A stretch of 5,910 nucleotides of DNA from Rhodospirillales bacterium. GTDB lineage: Bacteria > Pseudomonadota > Alphaproteobacteria > Rhodospirillales > JAOUPW01. The stretch covers positions 1 to 5,910 of the forward strand of contig JAOUPW010000149.1 of the NCBI GenBank assembly GCA_029879665.1. The letters run 5' to 3'. Shown in pieces: positions 1 to 5,605 of the stretch. Positions within the stretch are counted from its first letter, which is position 1. Every line of letters begins with the position of its first letter. The notes under the pieces were generated by a model. That model ran no database searches and was not told the origin of the DNA. It saw only the letters and a program-made list of their open reading frames with translations. The position numbers and the translations under genes are program-made.

Positions 1-372
1 GGGGATATGCAAAAAAACGCGCCGTCCATCAACGTCAACGTCAACGTCGACGGCAAGCAGTTTCAAGAAAAATTGTATGAGGTCGTCCTTTCCATCCGCG
101 CCGAATGCAGCGTCGGGGAAAACGTCGGCTTTATTCTCGAGCTGGCCTATGCCGGGCTGTTCACGCTTAATGTTCCGTCCGAACAGACTCAGTTTTTTTT
201 GCTGGTCGAATGCCCGCGCCACCTGTTTCCGTTCGCCCGCAACGTGGTATGCGACGTGACCCGCGACGGCGGTTTCCCGCCGATGATGCTCGACCCTATC
301 GATTTCGTGGCAATGCTGCAAAATTCCATGAAAGAAGCCGCCGCTAAATCCGATGCGGATTCCGAAGCGTAA
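1..372 (+). CDS. secB: Protein-export chaperone SecB, 5' end cut by window edge
   Basis: SecB is a cytosolic tetrameric chaperone that keeps pre-secretory proteins unfolded and hands them to SecA for Sec export. The 123 visible codons cover the C-terminal three quarters of a protein usually near 150-165 residues. The recognisable family core is there: a beta-strand start with INVNVNV, then LYEVVLSIRAE, then ECPRHLFPFARNVV and the hallmark GGFPPMMLDPIDF, followed by an acidic tail (KSDADSEA) of the kind that contacts the SecA zinc region. The two codons before the ATG at position 7 are in frame and open (Gly-Asp), and SecB normally has about 35 residues before this point. That ATG is therefore an internal methionine and the true start lies outside the window. 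The gene converges on dnaQ with 2 bp between stop codons. Identification is near certain. Confidence 0.95.
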   Translation, partial: GDMQKNAPSINVNVNVDGKQFQEKLYEVVLSIRAECSVGENVGFILELAYAGLFTLNVPSEQTQFFLLVECPRHLFPFARNVVCDVTRDGGFPPMMLDPIDFVAMLQNSMKEAAAKSDADSEA

Positions 373-374
373 CC

Positions 375-1064
375 TTACGGCGCGCGCCAGACCGGATCGG
401 TCAAGCCGTCCATAAAGGCGGCATGCGCCGCCTCCTCTTCGGCGGTCGGCGCGTGCGCGCGGGGTGGGCGGCGAGGCCCGCCGGGGGCCGTATCGTCTAG
501 GCCCGACTCCATGGTCGCGGCGGCAAGGCCGAGACCCGGCTGACGGCCGCCAACCAATTCCAGATAGACCTCCGCCAGCAGGCGGGCGTCCTTCAGGGCG
601 CCGTGGATCTGGCGGTCACTGATGTCGATATTAAACCGCCGGCACAGCGCGTCCAGACTGGCCTGGGCGCCGGGAAATTTCCGCCGCGCGATTTTTACCG
701 TGTCAATGGCCCGGTCCGGAAGCAGCGGCTCACGGTTGAGGCGTTTCAGTTCGGCGTTGATAAAGCCCAGATCGAATTCCGCATTGTGAATGATCAGCCG
801 CGAGTCTTCGATGAACACCAGCAGGTCATCAACAATTTCGCCAAACAATTCTTTATCCGATAAAAATTCCGCGCTCAGCCCGTGCACGGCAAAGGCGGCA
901 TCTGGCATGTCCCGTTCAGGGTTGACGTGGCGATGAAAGGTGCGGCCGGAAGGCACATGATTGACCAGTTCGACGCAGCCGATTTCGACGATGCGGTCTC
1001 CGTTGGCGGGATCGAGGCCGGTGGTTTCCGTATCAAGCGTAACTTCACGCATTTCCATTCTCAT
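375..1064 (-). CDS. dnaQ: DNA polymerase III epsilon subunit (3'-5' proofreading exonuclease)
   Basis: DnaQ is the proofreading exonuclease of the replicative polymerase. It removes mispaired 3' ends and binds the alpha subunit. All DEDDh residues are visible, counting from the ATG at 1064: Asp11 and Glu13 in LDTETTG (Exo I), Asp98 in HNAEFD (Exo II), and His154 and Asp159 in HGALKDA (Exo III). After the catalytic domain (about 1-172) comes a Pro/Arg/Ala-rich linker and a C-terminal segment ([13 protein letters not shown]) of the kind that tethers epsilon to alpha. The length of 229 residues is normal. The start is uncertain. Three in-frame ATGs lie at 1064, 1058 and 1052, and homologues usually begin just before the MRE(I/V) strand, which favours 1052-1064. 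A GTG at 1097 would overlap coaE and add a non-conserved extension. It is last in the leftward cluster, 14 bp after coaE. Confidence 0.95.
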   Translation of the reverse strand: MRMEMREVTLDTETTGLDPANGDRIVEIGCVELVNHVPSGRTFHRHVNPERDMPDAAFAVHGLSAEFLSDKELFGEIVDDLLVFIEDSRLIIHNAEFDLGFINAELKRLNREPLLPDRAIDTVKIARRKFPGAQASLDALCRRFNIDISDRQIHGALKDARLLAEVYLELVGGRQPGLGLAAATMESGLDDTAPGGPRRPPRAHAPTAEEEAAHAAFMDGLTDPVWRAP

Positions 1065-1078
1065 CTTTTGATGCGGGC

Positions 1079-1726
1079 TTAGCCTTGTGGCGGCCACTTG
1101 TTCCCGTGCAGGGCGCCGGCCACTTTGACAATGTTCTTAATAGTACGCAAGCTTGCCGCGCGGCCTTCGCCCGTTTCGATAATGAAATCGGCACGGCGGC
1201 GCTTTTCTTCATCCGGCACCTGATGCGCGAGGATGGCGCGGAATTTTTCCTCGCTCATGCCCGGACGTTGCAGGACGCGGGCGCGTTGCACCTGCGGCGG
1301 CGCGGTGACCACCGCCACCGCATCTACCCGATCCTCGCCGCCGGTTTCAAACAACAGGGGAATATCCAGAACCACCAACGCGGCGCCGCGGGCAAACGCA
1401 TCCCGGAGAAAATCTTCTTCCCGGCGGCGGACCAGAGGATGAAGAATTTTTTCCAGCTCTTTCAGTTCGTCCGGTTTATCGAAAACCCGGTCGCCCAGGG
1501 CCTTGCGGTCGACGGCGCCATCGGTGACAACACCGGGGAAAGCGGCAGCTACGGCGGCGACGGCGGCGCCGCCCGTGGACAGCAGGTCATGGACCGTGGC
1601 GTCGGCGTCATGGACGGGGACGCCCAGCGACCTGAAATCTTTCGCCGCCGTGCTTTTGCCCATGCCGATGGAACCGGTCAGCCCGAGTATCACCATCGTT
1701 GTCTCTTCGGACCGGCGCCCGGTCAT
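1079..1726 (-). CDS. coaE: Dephospho-CoA kinase
   Basis: CoaE is a cytosolic P-loop kinase that phosphorylates the 3'-hydroxyl of dephospho-CoA with ATP, the last step of coenzyme A synthesis. Counting from 1726, the Walker A loop GSIGMGKST is at residues 18-26 (Lys24), followed by the conserved DAD at 40-42, the HP of ILHPLVR, the LDIPLLFE strand that carries the substrate site, and the DFII strand near the C terminus. The length of 215 fits the family (about 200). The start at 1726 forms an ATGA overlap with the aroE stop and has GGAGG 7 nt upstream. Most homologues begin directly before the (M)VILGLTG strand, which here is an ATG at 1696 with a weaker GAAGAG ribosome site, giving 205 residues. 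I prefer 1726 on ribosome-site grounds, but 1696 is a real alternative. Product identity is not in doubt. Confidence 0.94.
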   Translation of the reverse strand: MTGRRSEETTMVILGLTGSIGMGKSTAAKDFRSLGVPVHDADATVHDLLSTGGAAVAAVAAAFPGVVTDGAVDRKALGDRVFDKPDELKELEKILHPLVRRREEDFLRDAFARGAALVVLDIPLLFETGGEDRVDAVAVVTAPPQVQRARVLQRPGMSEEKFRAILAHQVPDEEKRRRADFIIETGEGRAASLRTIKNIVKVAGALHGNKWPPQG

Positions 1727-2598
1727 TCCGTGTCCTCCGCTGCCCCGGCCATGCCCTTCAGAACCCAGGCCCTGAGATCTTCGGTCACCTCCGGCTCAAT
1801 GCCGAACCAGGCGGCGAATCCGGGCCGGGCCTGGTGCAGCAGCATGCCGAGACCGTCAACGACCGGATTGCCCCGCGCCCGCGCCGCCGCCAGCAGGGGC
1901 GTTTCCAGGGGCGCGTAAACGATGTCATTGACCACGGCGGTTTCCGGCAATGCGGCCAGGGAAAGATCAAGAGGCGGCTGGCCAGTCATGCCGAGCGTGG
2001 TCGTGTTGACCAGCAAGGCGGCGCCGGCGAGGGCGCTTTCCCTTCCCGCCCACGGGATAACATCAAACGGGCCACCGATCGCCTTGGCCAGATCCCGGGC
2101 GCGGCCCTCGCTACGGTTGATGAGCCGAAGTTCGCCAACGCCGGCATCCACCAGGGCGCAGACGATGGCGCGGGCGGCGCCGCCCGCGCCGACGACCACG
2201 GCGGGGCCGCTGTCGACGCGCCAGGATACCCGCCGGGATGAAAGGGCGGCCTTCAGGTTTTCCATAAAACCGAAGCCGTCGGTGTTGCTGCCCGCGAGAC
2301 CGCCTTCAGGAGTGAGCACGACGGTGTTGACGGCGCCGATGCGCCGCGCCGCGTCCGTCACTTCATCCATATGGGCCAGTGCCGCTTCCTTGTGGGGCAC
2401 GGTGAGGTTGACGCCGGCGAAATCGTCCCGTTTGAGATTGTTCAGCGCATCGCCCAAATCTTCGGGACGCACGGCGATCGCCTGGTAGGTGCCGTTTATT
2501 CCGTATTGTTTCAACCAGTATCCGTGCAGGCGCGGTGACAGGGAATGGCCGACCGGCCACCCCATCACCCCCGCCTTGATCGGTATTCTGTCCGTCAT
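1723..2598 (-). CDS. aroE: Shikimate 5-dehydrogenase
   Basis: AroE reduces 3-dehydroshikimate to shikimate with NADPH, in the cytosolic shikimate pathway to aromatic amino acids and folate. The 291-residue protein shows the complete family pattern. The shikimate-binding GHSLSP is at 17-22. NLTVPHK at 64-70 carries catalytic Lys70, and NTDGFGF at 105-111 carries Asp107. The Rossmann loop GAGGAAR is at 137-143, the NADP-selecting NRS at 161-163 (Arg162 for the 2'-phosphate), then NTTTLGM and the closing GLGMLLHQA. NRS rather than an acidic residue at the end of that strand suggests NADP preference. The ATG at 2598 lies directly before the IPIKAGVMGWPVGHS strand, with a GAGG about 10 nt upstream. 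It follows maf after a 74-bp gap, the largest within the cluster, so a secondary promoter is possible, though I see no clear one. Its stop overlaps the coaE start by 4 bp. Confidence 0.96.
   Translation of the reverse strand: MTDRIPIKAGVMGWPVGHSLSPRLHGYWLKQYGINGTYQAIAVRPEDLGDALNNLKRDDFAGVNLTVPHKEAALAHMDEVTDAARRIGAVNTVVLTPEGGLAGSNTDGFGFMENLKAALSSRRVSWRVDSGPAVVVGAGGAARAIVCALVDAGVGELRLINRSEGRARDLAKAIGGPFDVIPWAGRESALAGAALLVNTTTLGMTGQPPLDLSLAALPETAVVNDIVYAPLETPLLAAARARGNPVVDGLGMLLHQARPGFAAWFGIEPEVTEDLRAWVLKGMAGAAEDTE
1734..1738 (-). promoter_or_regulatory. Shine-Dalgarno GGAGG for coaE inside aroE
   Basis: GGAGG is read on the minus strand, 7 nt before the ATG at 1726. It lies within the last codons of aroE, and the stop and start overlap as ATGA. 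This supports translational coupling of coaE to aroE and the longer coaE start. Confidence 0.65.
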
Positions 2599-2672
2599 GT
2601 TGTTGTCGCCTCATTCACCCGCTCGATCTCAGGGTAACCTGAAGCCGCGTCCGGGTCATTTTTCTTAAGGCC

Positions 2673-3281
2673 TTATGTCATCAGAATGCCGTCTTCGCGC
2701 AAAAACGCCAACAGGGGCAGCAGGGGCAGGCCGAGGACGGTAAAATAATCCCCGTCGACGACGGAAAACAACTGGGCGCCGGAACCTTCCAAGCGGTAGG
2801 CACCCACCGATTCCAGTATTTCCGCTCCGCCGCCGCGGAGGTAATTTTCGAGAAACCGGTCGCTGAAATCCCGCATGGTCAGGCGGGCGGACTCCACATG
2901 GTGCCAGCATTCGGCACCGTCACGGAGAACCGCGACGGCGCAAACCAGGCGGTGGCTGCGCCCGCGAAGATTCCGCAGGTGGGCGCGGGCGGCCTCGATA
3001 TCGGCGGGCTTATCAAACCATACGCCGCCGCAATCGAGGATCTGGTCGGCACCGATGACCACGCCGCCGGCGTGCCGAACGGACACCGCCTGCGCCTTTG
3101 CGCGGGCCAGAGCCAAGGCTGCATTGTCCGCCTCAAGTCCTTGCCGGGTGAATTTTGCCTTCAGTTTCCCTTCGTCTATGTCCGCCGGATCTCGAATAAA
3201 ATCAAGTCCGGCTCCGGTGAGAAGGGCGGCGCGGGCGCTGCTGGCGGAAGCCAGAACGATCCGGGTGGTGGCGGCCGTCAG
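2673..3281 (-). CDS. maf: Maf-family nucleoside triphosphate pyrophosphatase with probable CTG start
   Basis: Maf proteins are cytosolic house-cleaning pyrophosphatases that hydrolyse modified or pyrimidine NTPs (dTTP/UTP or m7GTP, depending on subfamily) to monophosphates. Translating the frame upstream of its first standard start codon recovers the family N terminus: RIVLASASSARAALL, with Ser12, Ser14 and Arg17 of the SxSxxR loop. Further on come GADQ (catalytic Asp79), FDKP (Lys91), LRNLRGRSH, and the C-terminal ESVGAYRLEG / GAQLF / GDYFTVLGLPL. The total is 202 residues, normal for Maf. GADQ replaces the commoner GADT; I do not assign substrate from this. Between the in-frame TAA at 3314-3312 and codon 56 there is no ATG, GTG or TTG, and the TTG at 3116 lies past the nucleotide-binding loop. 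The CTG at 3281 overlaps the ppsR stop as CTGA and has GGAGG 7 nt upstream, so it is the best start. A sequencing error changing ATG to CTG is the main alternative. Confidence 0.9.
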   Translation of the reverse strand: MTAATTRIVLASASSARAALLTGAGLDFIRDPADIDEGKLKAKFTRQGLEADNAALALARAKAQAVSVRHAGGVVIGADQILDCGGVWFDKPADIEAARAHLRNLRGRSHRLVCAVAVLRDGAECWHHVESARLTMRDFSDRFLENYLRGGGAEILESVGAYRLEGSGAQLFSVVDGDYFTVLGLPLLPLLAFLREDGILMT

Positions 3282-4096
3282 AGGGTTTCCTCCAGGCGGC
3301 GGTTGTATATTTTAATGACGGTGGCGGCGACTTCCTCGATGGATTTCCGGGTCGAGTCGATCACCGGCCAGCCGTGCTTGGTAAACAGCTTGCGCGATTC
3401 ATTGACTTCCCGGGTAACGGTTTCAGGGTCGATGTAATCCGTTTCCTCGTTCTGGTTCAACATCCGCAAGCGGTTGCGGCGAATCTGGACAAGTTGTTTC
3501 GCGTCGTGGATCAGACCGACGATCAACGGCCGGTTGGTTTCCATTAATTCCTGGGGCAGGGGACTTCCCGGAACGATGGGGATATTGGCGGCCTTGATGC
3601 CGCGATTGGCGAGATAGATGCAGGTCGGCGTTTTCGAGGTTCGCGATACCCCCAGCAGGACCACATCGGCCTGATCCAGTTCTGATATGGATTGGCCGTC
3701 ATCATGATTAAGAACAAAATGCATGGCTTCGATGCGGGCGAAATATTCCGCATCCATAACATGCCGGCGACCGGGACTGGCGTGGACTTCAGCGCCAACA
3801 TGATAACCGATAGCGGCAACGATGGGATCAAGGATAGAGATACATGGAACCTGCAGTTCCTTACATCCATTTTCAAGCATTTCCCGAAGTTTATGACTGA
3901 CCAAAGTGTAGAGAACCATACCTGGATTATCCCTGACTTTATCCAGCACTTCATCGATCTGGGATTCGTTCCGGATCATGTTCCAGATATGTTCGGTCGC
4001 TACGATGTCATCGAATTGGACCAGCGAGGCCCGTGCCACCAGGCCGACGGTCTCGCCGGTTGAATCGGATATCAAGTGGAGATGAAAAGATTTCAT
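3278..4096 (-). CDS. ppsR: DUF299 kinase/pyrophosphorylase (PEP synthase / PPDK regulatory protein)
   Basis: This family comprises bifunctional enzymes that inactivate phosphoenolpyruvate synthase or pyruvate phosphate dikinase by ADP-dependent phosphorylation of a threonine and reactivate it by phosphate-dependent dephosphorylation. The 272-residue length is typical. Conserved features are HLISDSTGET at 7-16, the central LNHDDGQ at 129-135, and the P-loop-like GVSRTSKT at 149-156 followed by PTCIYLANRGIKAANIP; the C terminus ends IKIYNRRLEE. Which dikinase it controls cannot be read from this window, so the name is by family. The ATG at 4096 is the natural start (MKSFHLHLISDSTGE). It lacks a clear Shine-Dalgarno sequence, and a TATAAATTAT stretch (4110-4101, minus strand) sits just upstream, so a very short leader is possible. 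It is first in the leftward cluster, next to the origin, the position of 'RP001' in Caulobacter and Rickettsia. Confidence 0.93.
   Translation of the reverse strand: MKSFHLHLISDSTGETVGLVARASLVQFDDIVATEHIWNMIRNESQIDEVLDKVRDNPGMVLYTLVSHKLREMLENGCKELQVPCISILDPIVAAIGYHVGAEVHASPGRRHVMDAEYFARIEAMHFVLNHDDGQSISELDQADVVLLGVSRTSKTPTCIYLANRGIKAANIPIVPGSPLPQELMETNRPLIVGLIHDAKQLVQIRRNRLRMLNQNEETDYIDPETVTREVNESRKLFTKHGWPVIDSTRKSIEEVAATVIKIYNRRLEETL
3289..3293 (-). promoter_or_regulatory. Shine-Dalgarno GGAGG deciding the maf start
   Basis: GGAGG is read on the minus strand inside the last ppsR codons, 7 nt before CTG at 3281. The same motif and spacing precede coaE at the aroE/coaE junction. It is the main evidence that maf begins at the CTG in the CTGA overlap and not at an internal TTG. 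Confidence 0.7.
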
Positions 4097-4220
4097 AATG
4101 ATAATTTATACCAACATCAGCCATGTATAAGCGGCGAACAACATGGGCATAAATTCTTGAAAACCCGATTTCGGAAATACTGTGCCCACTGCCTTGGGTT
4201 TCATTCCTGTACTCATCCCT

Positions 4221-4229
4221 TGAGGATCA
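4221..4229 (-). promoter_or_regulatory. DnaA-box-like site
   Basis: The top strand reads TGAGGATCA, that is TGATCCTCA on the minus strand, one mismatch from the Caulobacter-type G-box TGATCCACA. It lies 2 bp from a second candidate box of opposite orientation. Confidence 0.45.
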
Positions 4230-4231
4230 AA

Positions 4232-4240
4232 CTATACACA
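4232..4240 (+). promoter_or_regulatory. DnaA-box-like site
   Basis: CTATACACA is one mismatch (first base) from TTATACACA, a variant of the TTWTNCACA consensus. It is paired with the box at 4221-4229. Confidence 0.5.
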
Positions 4241-4288
4241 TCTCTGGGATTGTAGGGTTCATTGAATGAGGATGCAGAACCATCCGAC

Positions 4289-4398
4289 TTTTCCCCGTTT
4301 TTCTTTTCCCGTTAAAACGTATCTGTTATTGTTTGCGATCCGAACTTACCAACAGCTGGTCCACATTTTCAGGCGATGGATACCCTGATTTTCCCGTT
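4289..4398 (+). repeat. Three direct copies of TTTTCCC(C)GTT in the origin region
   Basis: The copies are TTTTCCCCGTT at 4289-4299, TTTTCCCGTT at 4304-4313 and TTTTCCCGTT at 4389-4398, all in the same orientation. The first two are 15 bp apart start to start, and the third is 85 bp further on. They are too far from TTATCCACA to be called DnaA boxes with confidence (two or three mismatches). They could be weak DnaA sites, sites for another origin protein, or low-complexity chance. Confidence 0.5.
4357..4365 (+). promoter_or_regulatory. DnaA-box-like site
   Basis: TGGTCCACA is one mismatch from TGATCCACA and keeps the CCACA half that is read most strictly by DnaA. It lies about 75 bp left of the unwinding module. 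Confidence 0.55.
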
Positions 4399-4410
4399 TC
4401 ATGCTTTTAC

Positions 4411-4419
4411 TGGGGATAA
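4411..4419 (-). promoter_or_regulatory. DnaA-box-like site
   Basis: The minus strand reads TTATCCCCA, one mismatch from TTATCCACA. It forms the left arm of an inverted repeat, TGGGGAT at 4411-4417 and ATCCCCA at 4426-4432, with an 8-nt spacer, so a second, poorer box faces it. Confidence 0.55.
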
Positions 4420-4432
4420 CTCTTAATCCCCA

Positions 4433-4504
4433 TGATTCACCGTACTACTACTACTACATCCTTTATCTATATATATAAGTATATAGTAGTAGGAATTGGG
4501 ATAA
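4433..4504. other. Putative DNA-unwinding module: opposed boxes and DnaA-trios flanking an AT core
   Basis: From left to right: box-like TGATTCACC (4433-4441, two mismatches from TGATCCACA); a 3-bp spacer; four CTA units (4445-4456, read 3'-GAT-5' on the bottom strand as in known DnaA-trios); a 27-bp core (4457-4483) with only two G/C in its last 22 bp; TAG three times (4484-4492, 3'-GAT-5' on the top strand, reading leftward); a 3-bp spacer; and minus-strand box-like TTATCCCAA (4496-4504). Each half matches the order box, trio, AT-rich DNA of the basal unwinding system described for Bacillus subtilis oriC. The two weak boxes are the soft point; the trinucleotide arrays and AT core are plain to see. 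A stem-loop role for the inverted CTA/TAG arms is another reading. Confidence 0.6.
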
Positions 4505-4543
4505 CTTCTCAAAAATGATTTTTCTCTTTAGCGAAAGTGAACC

Positions 4544-5599
4544 ATGAGTAAACTTTTTCTTCGCGCCCTGCAGGGTGAAACATTGTCCCGGCCTCCGTTC
4601 TGGTTGATGCGACAGGCGGGCCGCTATTTGCCTGAGTACAGAGAAATTCGTGCAGGCGCGAAGAATTTCCTCGATTTCTGTTACACCCCTGATTTGGCGG
4701 TGGAAGCAACCCTGCAACCGTTGCGCCGTTACGGTATGGATGCGGCGATTTTGTTTTCCGATATTCTGGTGGTTCCCGATGCCTTGGGCCAAAAGGTGGA
4801 ATTCAAGGAAGGTGAAGGTCCAGTTCTGGAATCGATTAGCGATGAAAAGGGACTGAGTCGTCTGAATCCGGCGGGAGTTGTATCGCACCTTGAACCGGTC
4901 TTTGAAACAGTTGAGCGGCTTAGCAGTGATATTCCGAAAGAAACGGCCCTGATCGGATTTGCCGGCGCTCCGTGGACGGTGGCGGTTTATATGGTCGAAG
5001 GACGGGGCGGAACCGACTGCGGCAAGGCCCGGGATTGGGCCTACCGGGCGCCGGAAGAGTTTCAGAAATTGATCGATCTGTTGGTTGATTCGACAGCCAC
5101 CTATCTGATCGAACAAATTAAACACGGCGCCGAAGCAGTACAATTGTTCGATAGTTGGGCGGGTGTGTTGAGTGAAAGCCAGTTCCGGCGCTGGGTGATC
5201 GGCCCCAATGCCGCACTTGTTGAAAAAATTCATCAAGTTTGCCCCGGGGTGCCGGTCATCGGATTTCCCCGTAACGCAGGAGCCTTGTATGCGGATTTCG
5301 TTCGCATGACGAAGGTGGATGGCGTCAGTATCGACCATGGCGTCGCGCCTGAGTGGGCCCGGGATCACATCCAGCCCCATTGTACGGTTCAGGGGAACCT
5401 GGACAACATCGCCCTGAGGGCGGGCGGCGATGCCCTTGAGGTGGAAACCTCGCGTATTCTGAACGCCCTTACCGGCGGACCCTTTATCTTTAATCTCGGC
5501 CACGGCATTCTTCTCGATACTCCTCCCGAGCATGTGTCGCGACTGGCGGACATCCTCCGCGCCTGGCCCGGCGAAGCGCCTCACAGTTCAGGCGGATAA
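4544..5599 (+). CDS. hemE: Uroporphyrinogen decarboxylase
   Basis: HemE removes the four acetate carboxyls of uroporphyrinogen III to give coproporphyrinogen III, in the cytosolic branch of haem (and, where present, chlorophyll) synthesis. Its 351 residues are the usual length. Signature 1, [10 protein letters not shown], is at 18-27, with Arg23 and Arg27 for substrate carboxyls. FSDILV carries the essential Asp73. Signature 2 is GFAGAPWT, followed by VAVYMVEG. Downstream are [23 protein letters not shown], and FNLGHGI with the conserved His320. The ATG at 4544 places the first conserved block at the normal distance. Its ribosome site is weak (GAAAGTG before the start). The gene faces away from the putative origin and is followed 6 bp later by hemH, so the two are probably co-transcribed. 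Its promoter should lie within the origin region, as at Caulobacter Cori, but I cannot place it. Confidence 0.97.
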   Translation: MSKLFLRALQGETLSRPPFWLMRQAGRYLPEYREIRAGAKNFLDFCYTPDLAVEATLQPLRRYGMDAAILFSDILVVPDALGQKVEFKEGEGPVLESISDEKGLSRLNPAGVVSHLEPVFETVERLSSDIPKETALIGFAGAPWTVAVYMVEGRGGTDCGKARDWAYRAPEEFQKLIDLLVDSTATYLIEQIKHGAEAVQLFDSWAGVLSESQFRRWVIGPNAALVEKIHQVCPGVPVIGFPRNAGALYADFVRMTKVDGVSIDHGVAPEWARDHIQPHCTVQGNLDNIALRAGGDALEVETSRILNALTGGPFIFNLGHGILLDTPPEHVSRLADILRAWPGEAPHSSGG

Positions 5600-5605
5600 T
5601 TACCC

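Larger units (their letters stand above)
4097..4543. other. Probable chromosomal replication origin (oriC) between ppsR and hemE
   Basis: This 447-bp gap between divergent ppsR and hemE is clearly richer in A/T than the flanking genes and has no credible gene. In Caulobacter crescentus and Rickettsia prowazekii the chromosome origin lies between the orthologues of these two genes. Seen directly: four 9-mers one mismatch from TTATCCACA, TTATACACA or TGATCCACA (4221-4229, 4232-4240, 4357-4365, 4411-4419); weaker boxes at 4433-4441 and 4496-4504; trinucleotide arrays beside an almost pure A/T stretch at 4443-4492; and three copies of TTTTCCC(C)GTT. For a 447-bp stretch, chance would give well under one such one-mismatch site over both strands. 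No complete CtrA site (TTAA, 7 nt, TTAA) is seen. The gap must also hold promoters for ppsR and hemE, but none is convincing by eye. Origin function is inference from synteny and motifs. Confidence 0.85.

Noticed and set aside
7..9. ATG as the start of secB
   Set aside because: The frame is open upstream to the window edge and the SecB N-terminal segment of about 35 residues would be missing.
1095..1097. GTG as the start of dnaQ
   Set aside because: It overlaps the coaE end and adds residues not seen in the family; three ATGs lie just before the conserved first strand.
1085..1918. A 277-codon plus-strand open frame across coaE and the end of aroE
   Set aside because: It runs antisense to two well-supported genes, has Arg/Gly/Ala-rich low-complexity translation and no family motif; GC-rich DNA commonly gives such frames.
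2629..2642. TCAGG-GTAA-CCTGA short palindrome in the maf-aroE gap, considered as terminator or operator
   Set aside because: It has only 5-bp arms and no T run on the minus strand; not distinguishable from chance.
3114..3116. TTG as the start of maf
   Set aside because: It would remove the conserved N terminus with the SxSxxR loop, which is encoded intact and in frame upstream.
4101..4110. TATAAATTAT upstream of ppsR as a promoter -10
   Set aside because: No acceptable -35 hexamer at 16-18 bp, and the site is so close to the ATG that the leader would be almost absent; noted in the gene entry only.
4144..4188. Inverted arms TGGGCA and TGCCCA with a 33-nt spacer
   Set aside because: Six-base arms at this distance are expected by chance, and no T tract or protein motif accompanies them.
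4462..4483. The AT-rich stretch as a hemE promoter -10
   Set aside because: Several TATA-like registers are possible and none has a matching -35 element; the flanking trios make origin unwinding the better reading.
4463..5584. A 373-codon open frame on the minus strand across almost the whole of hemE
   Set aside because: It is the antisense of a gene with every HemE motif, it resembles no family I recognise, and its stop lies in the AT-rich origin core. It is a shadow frame.
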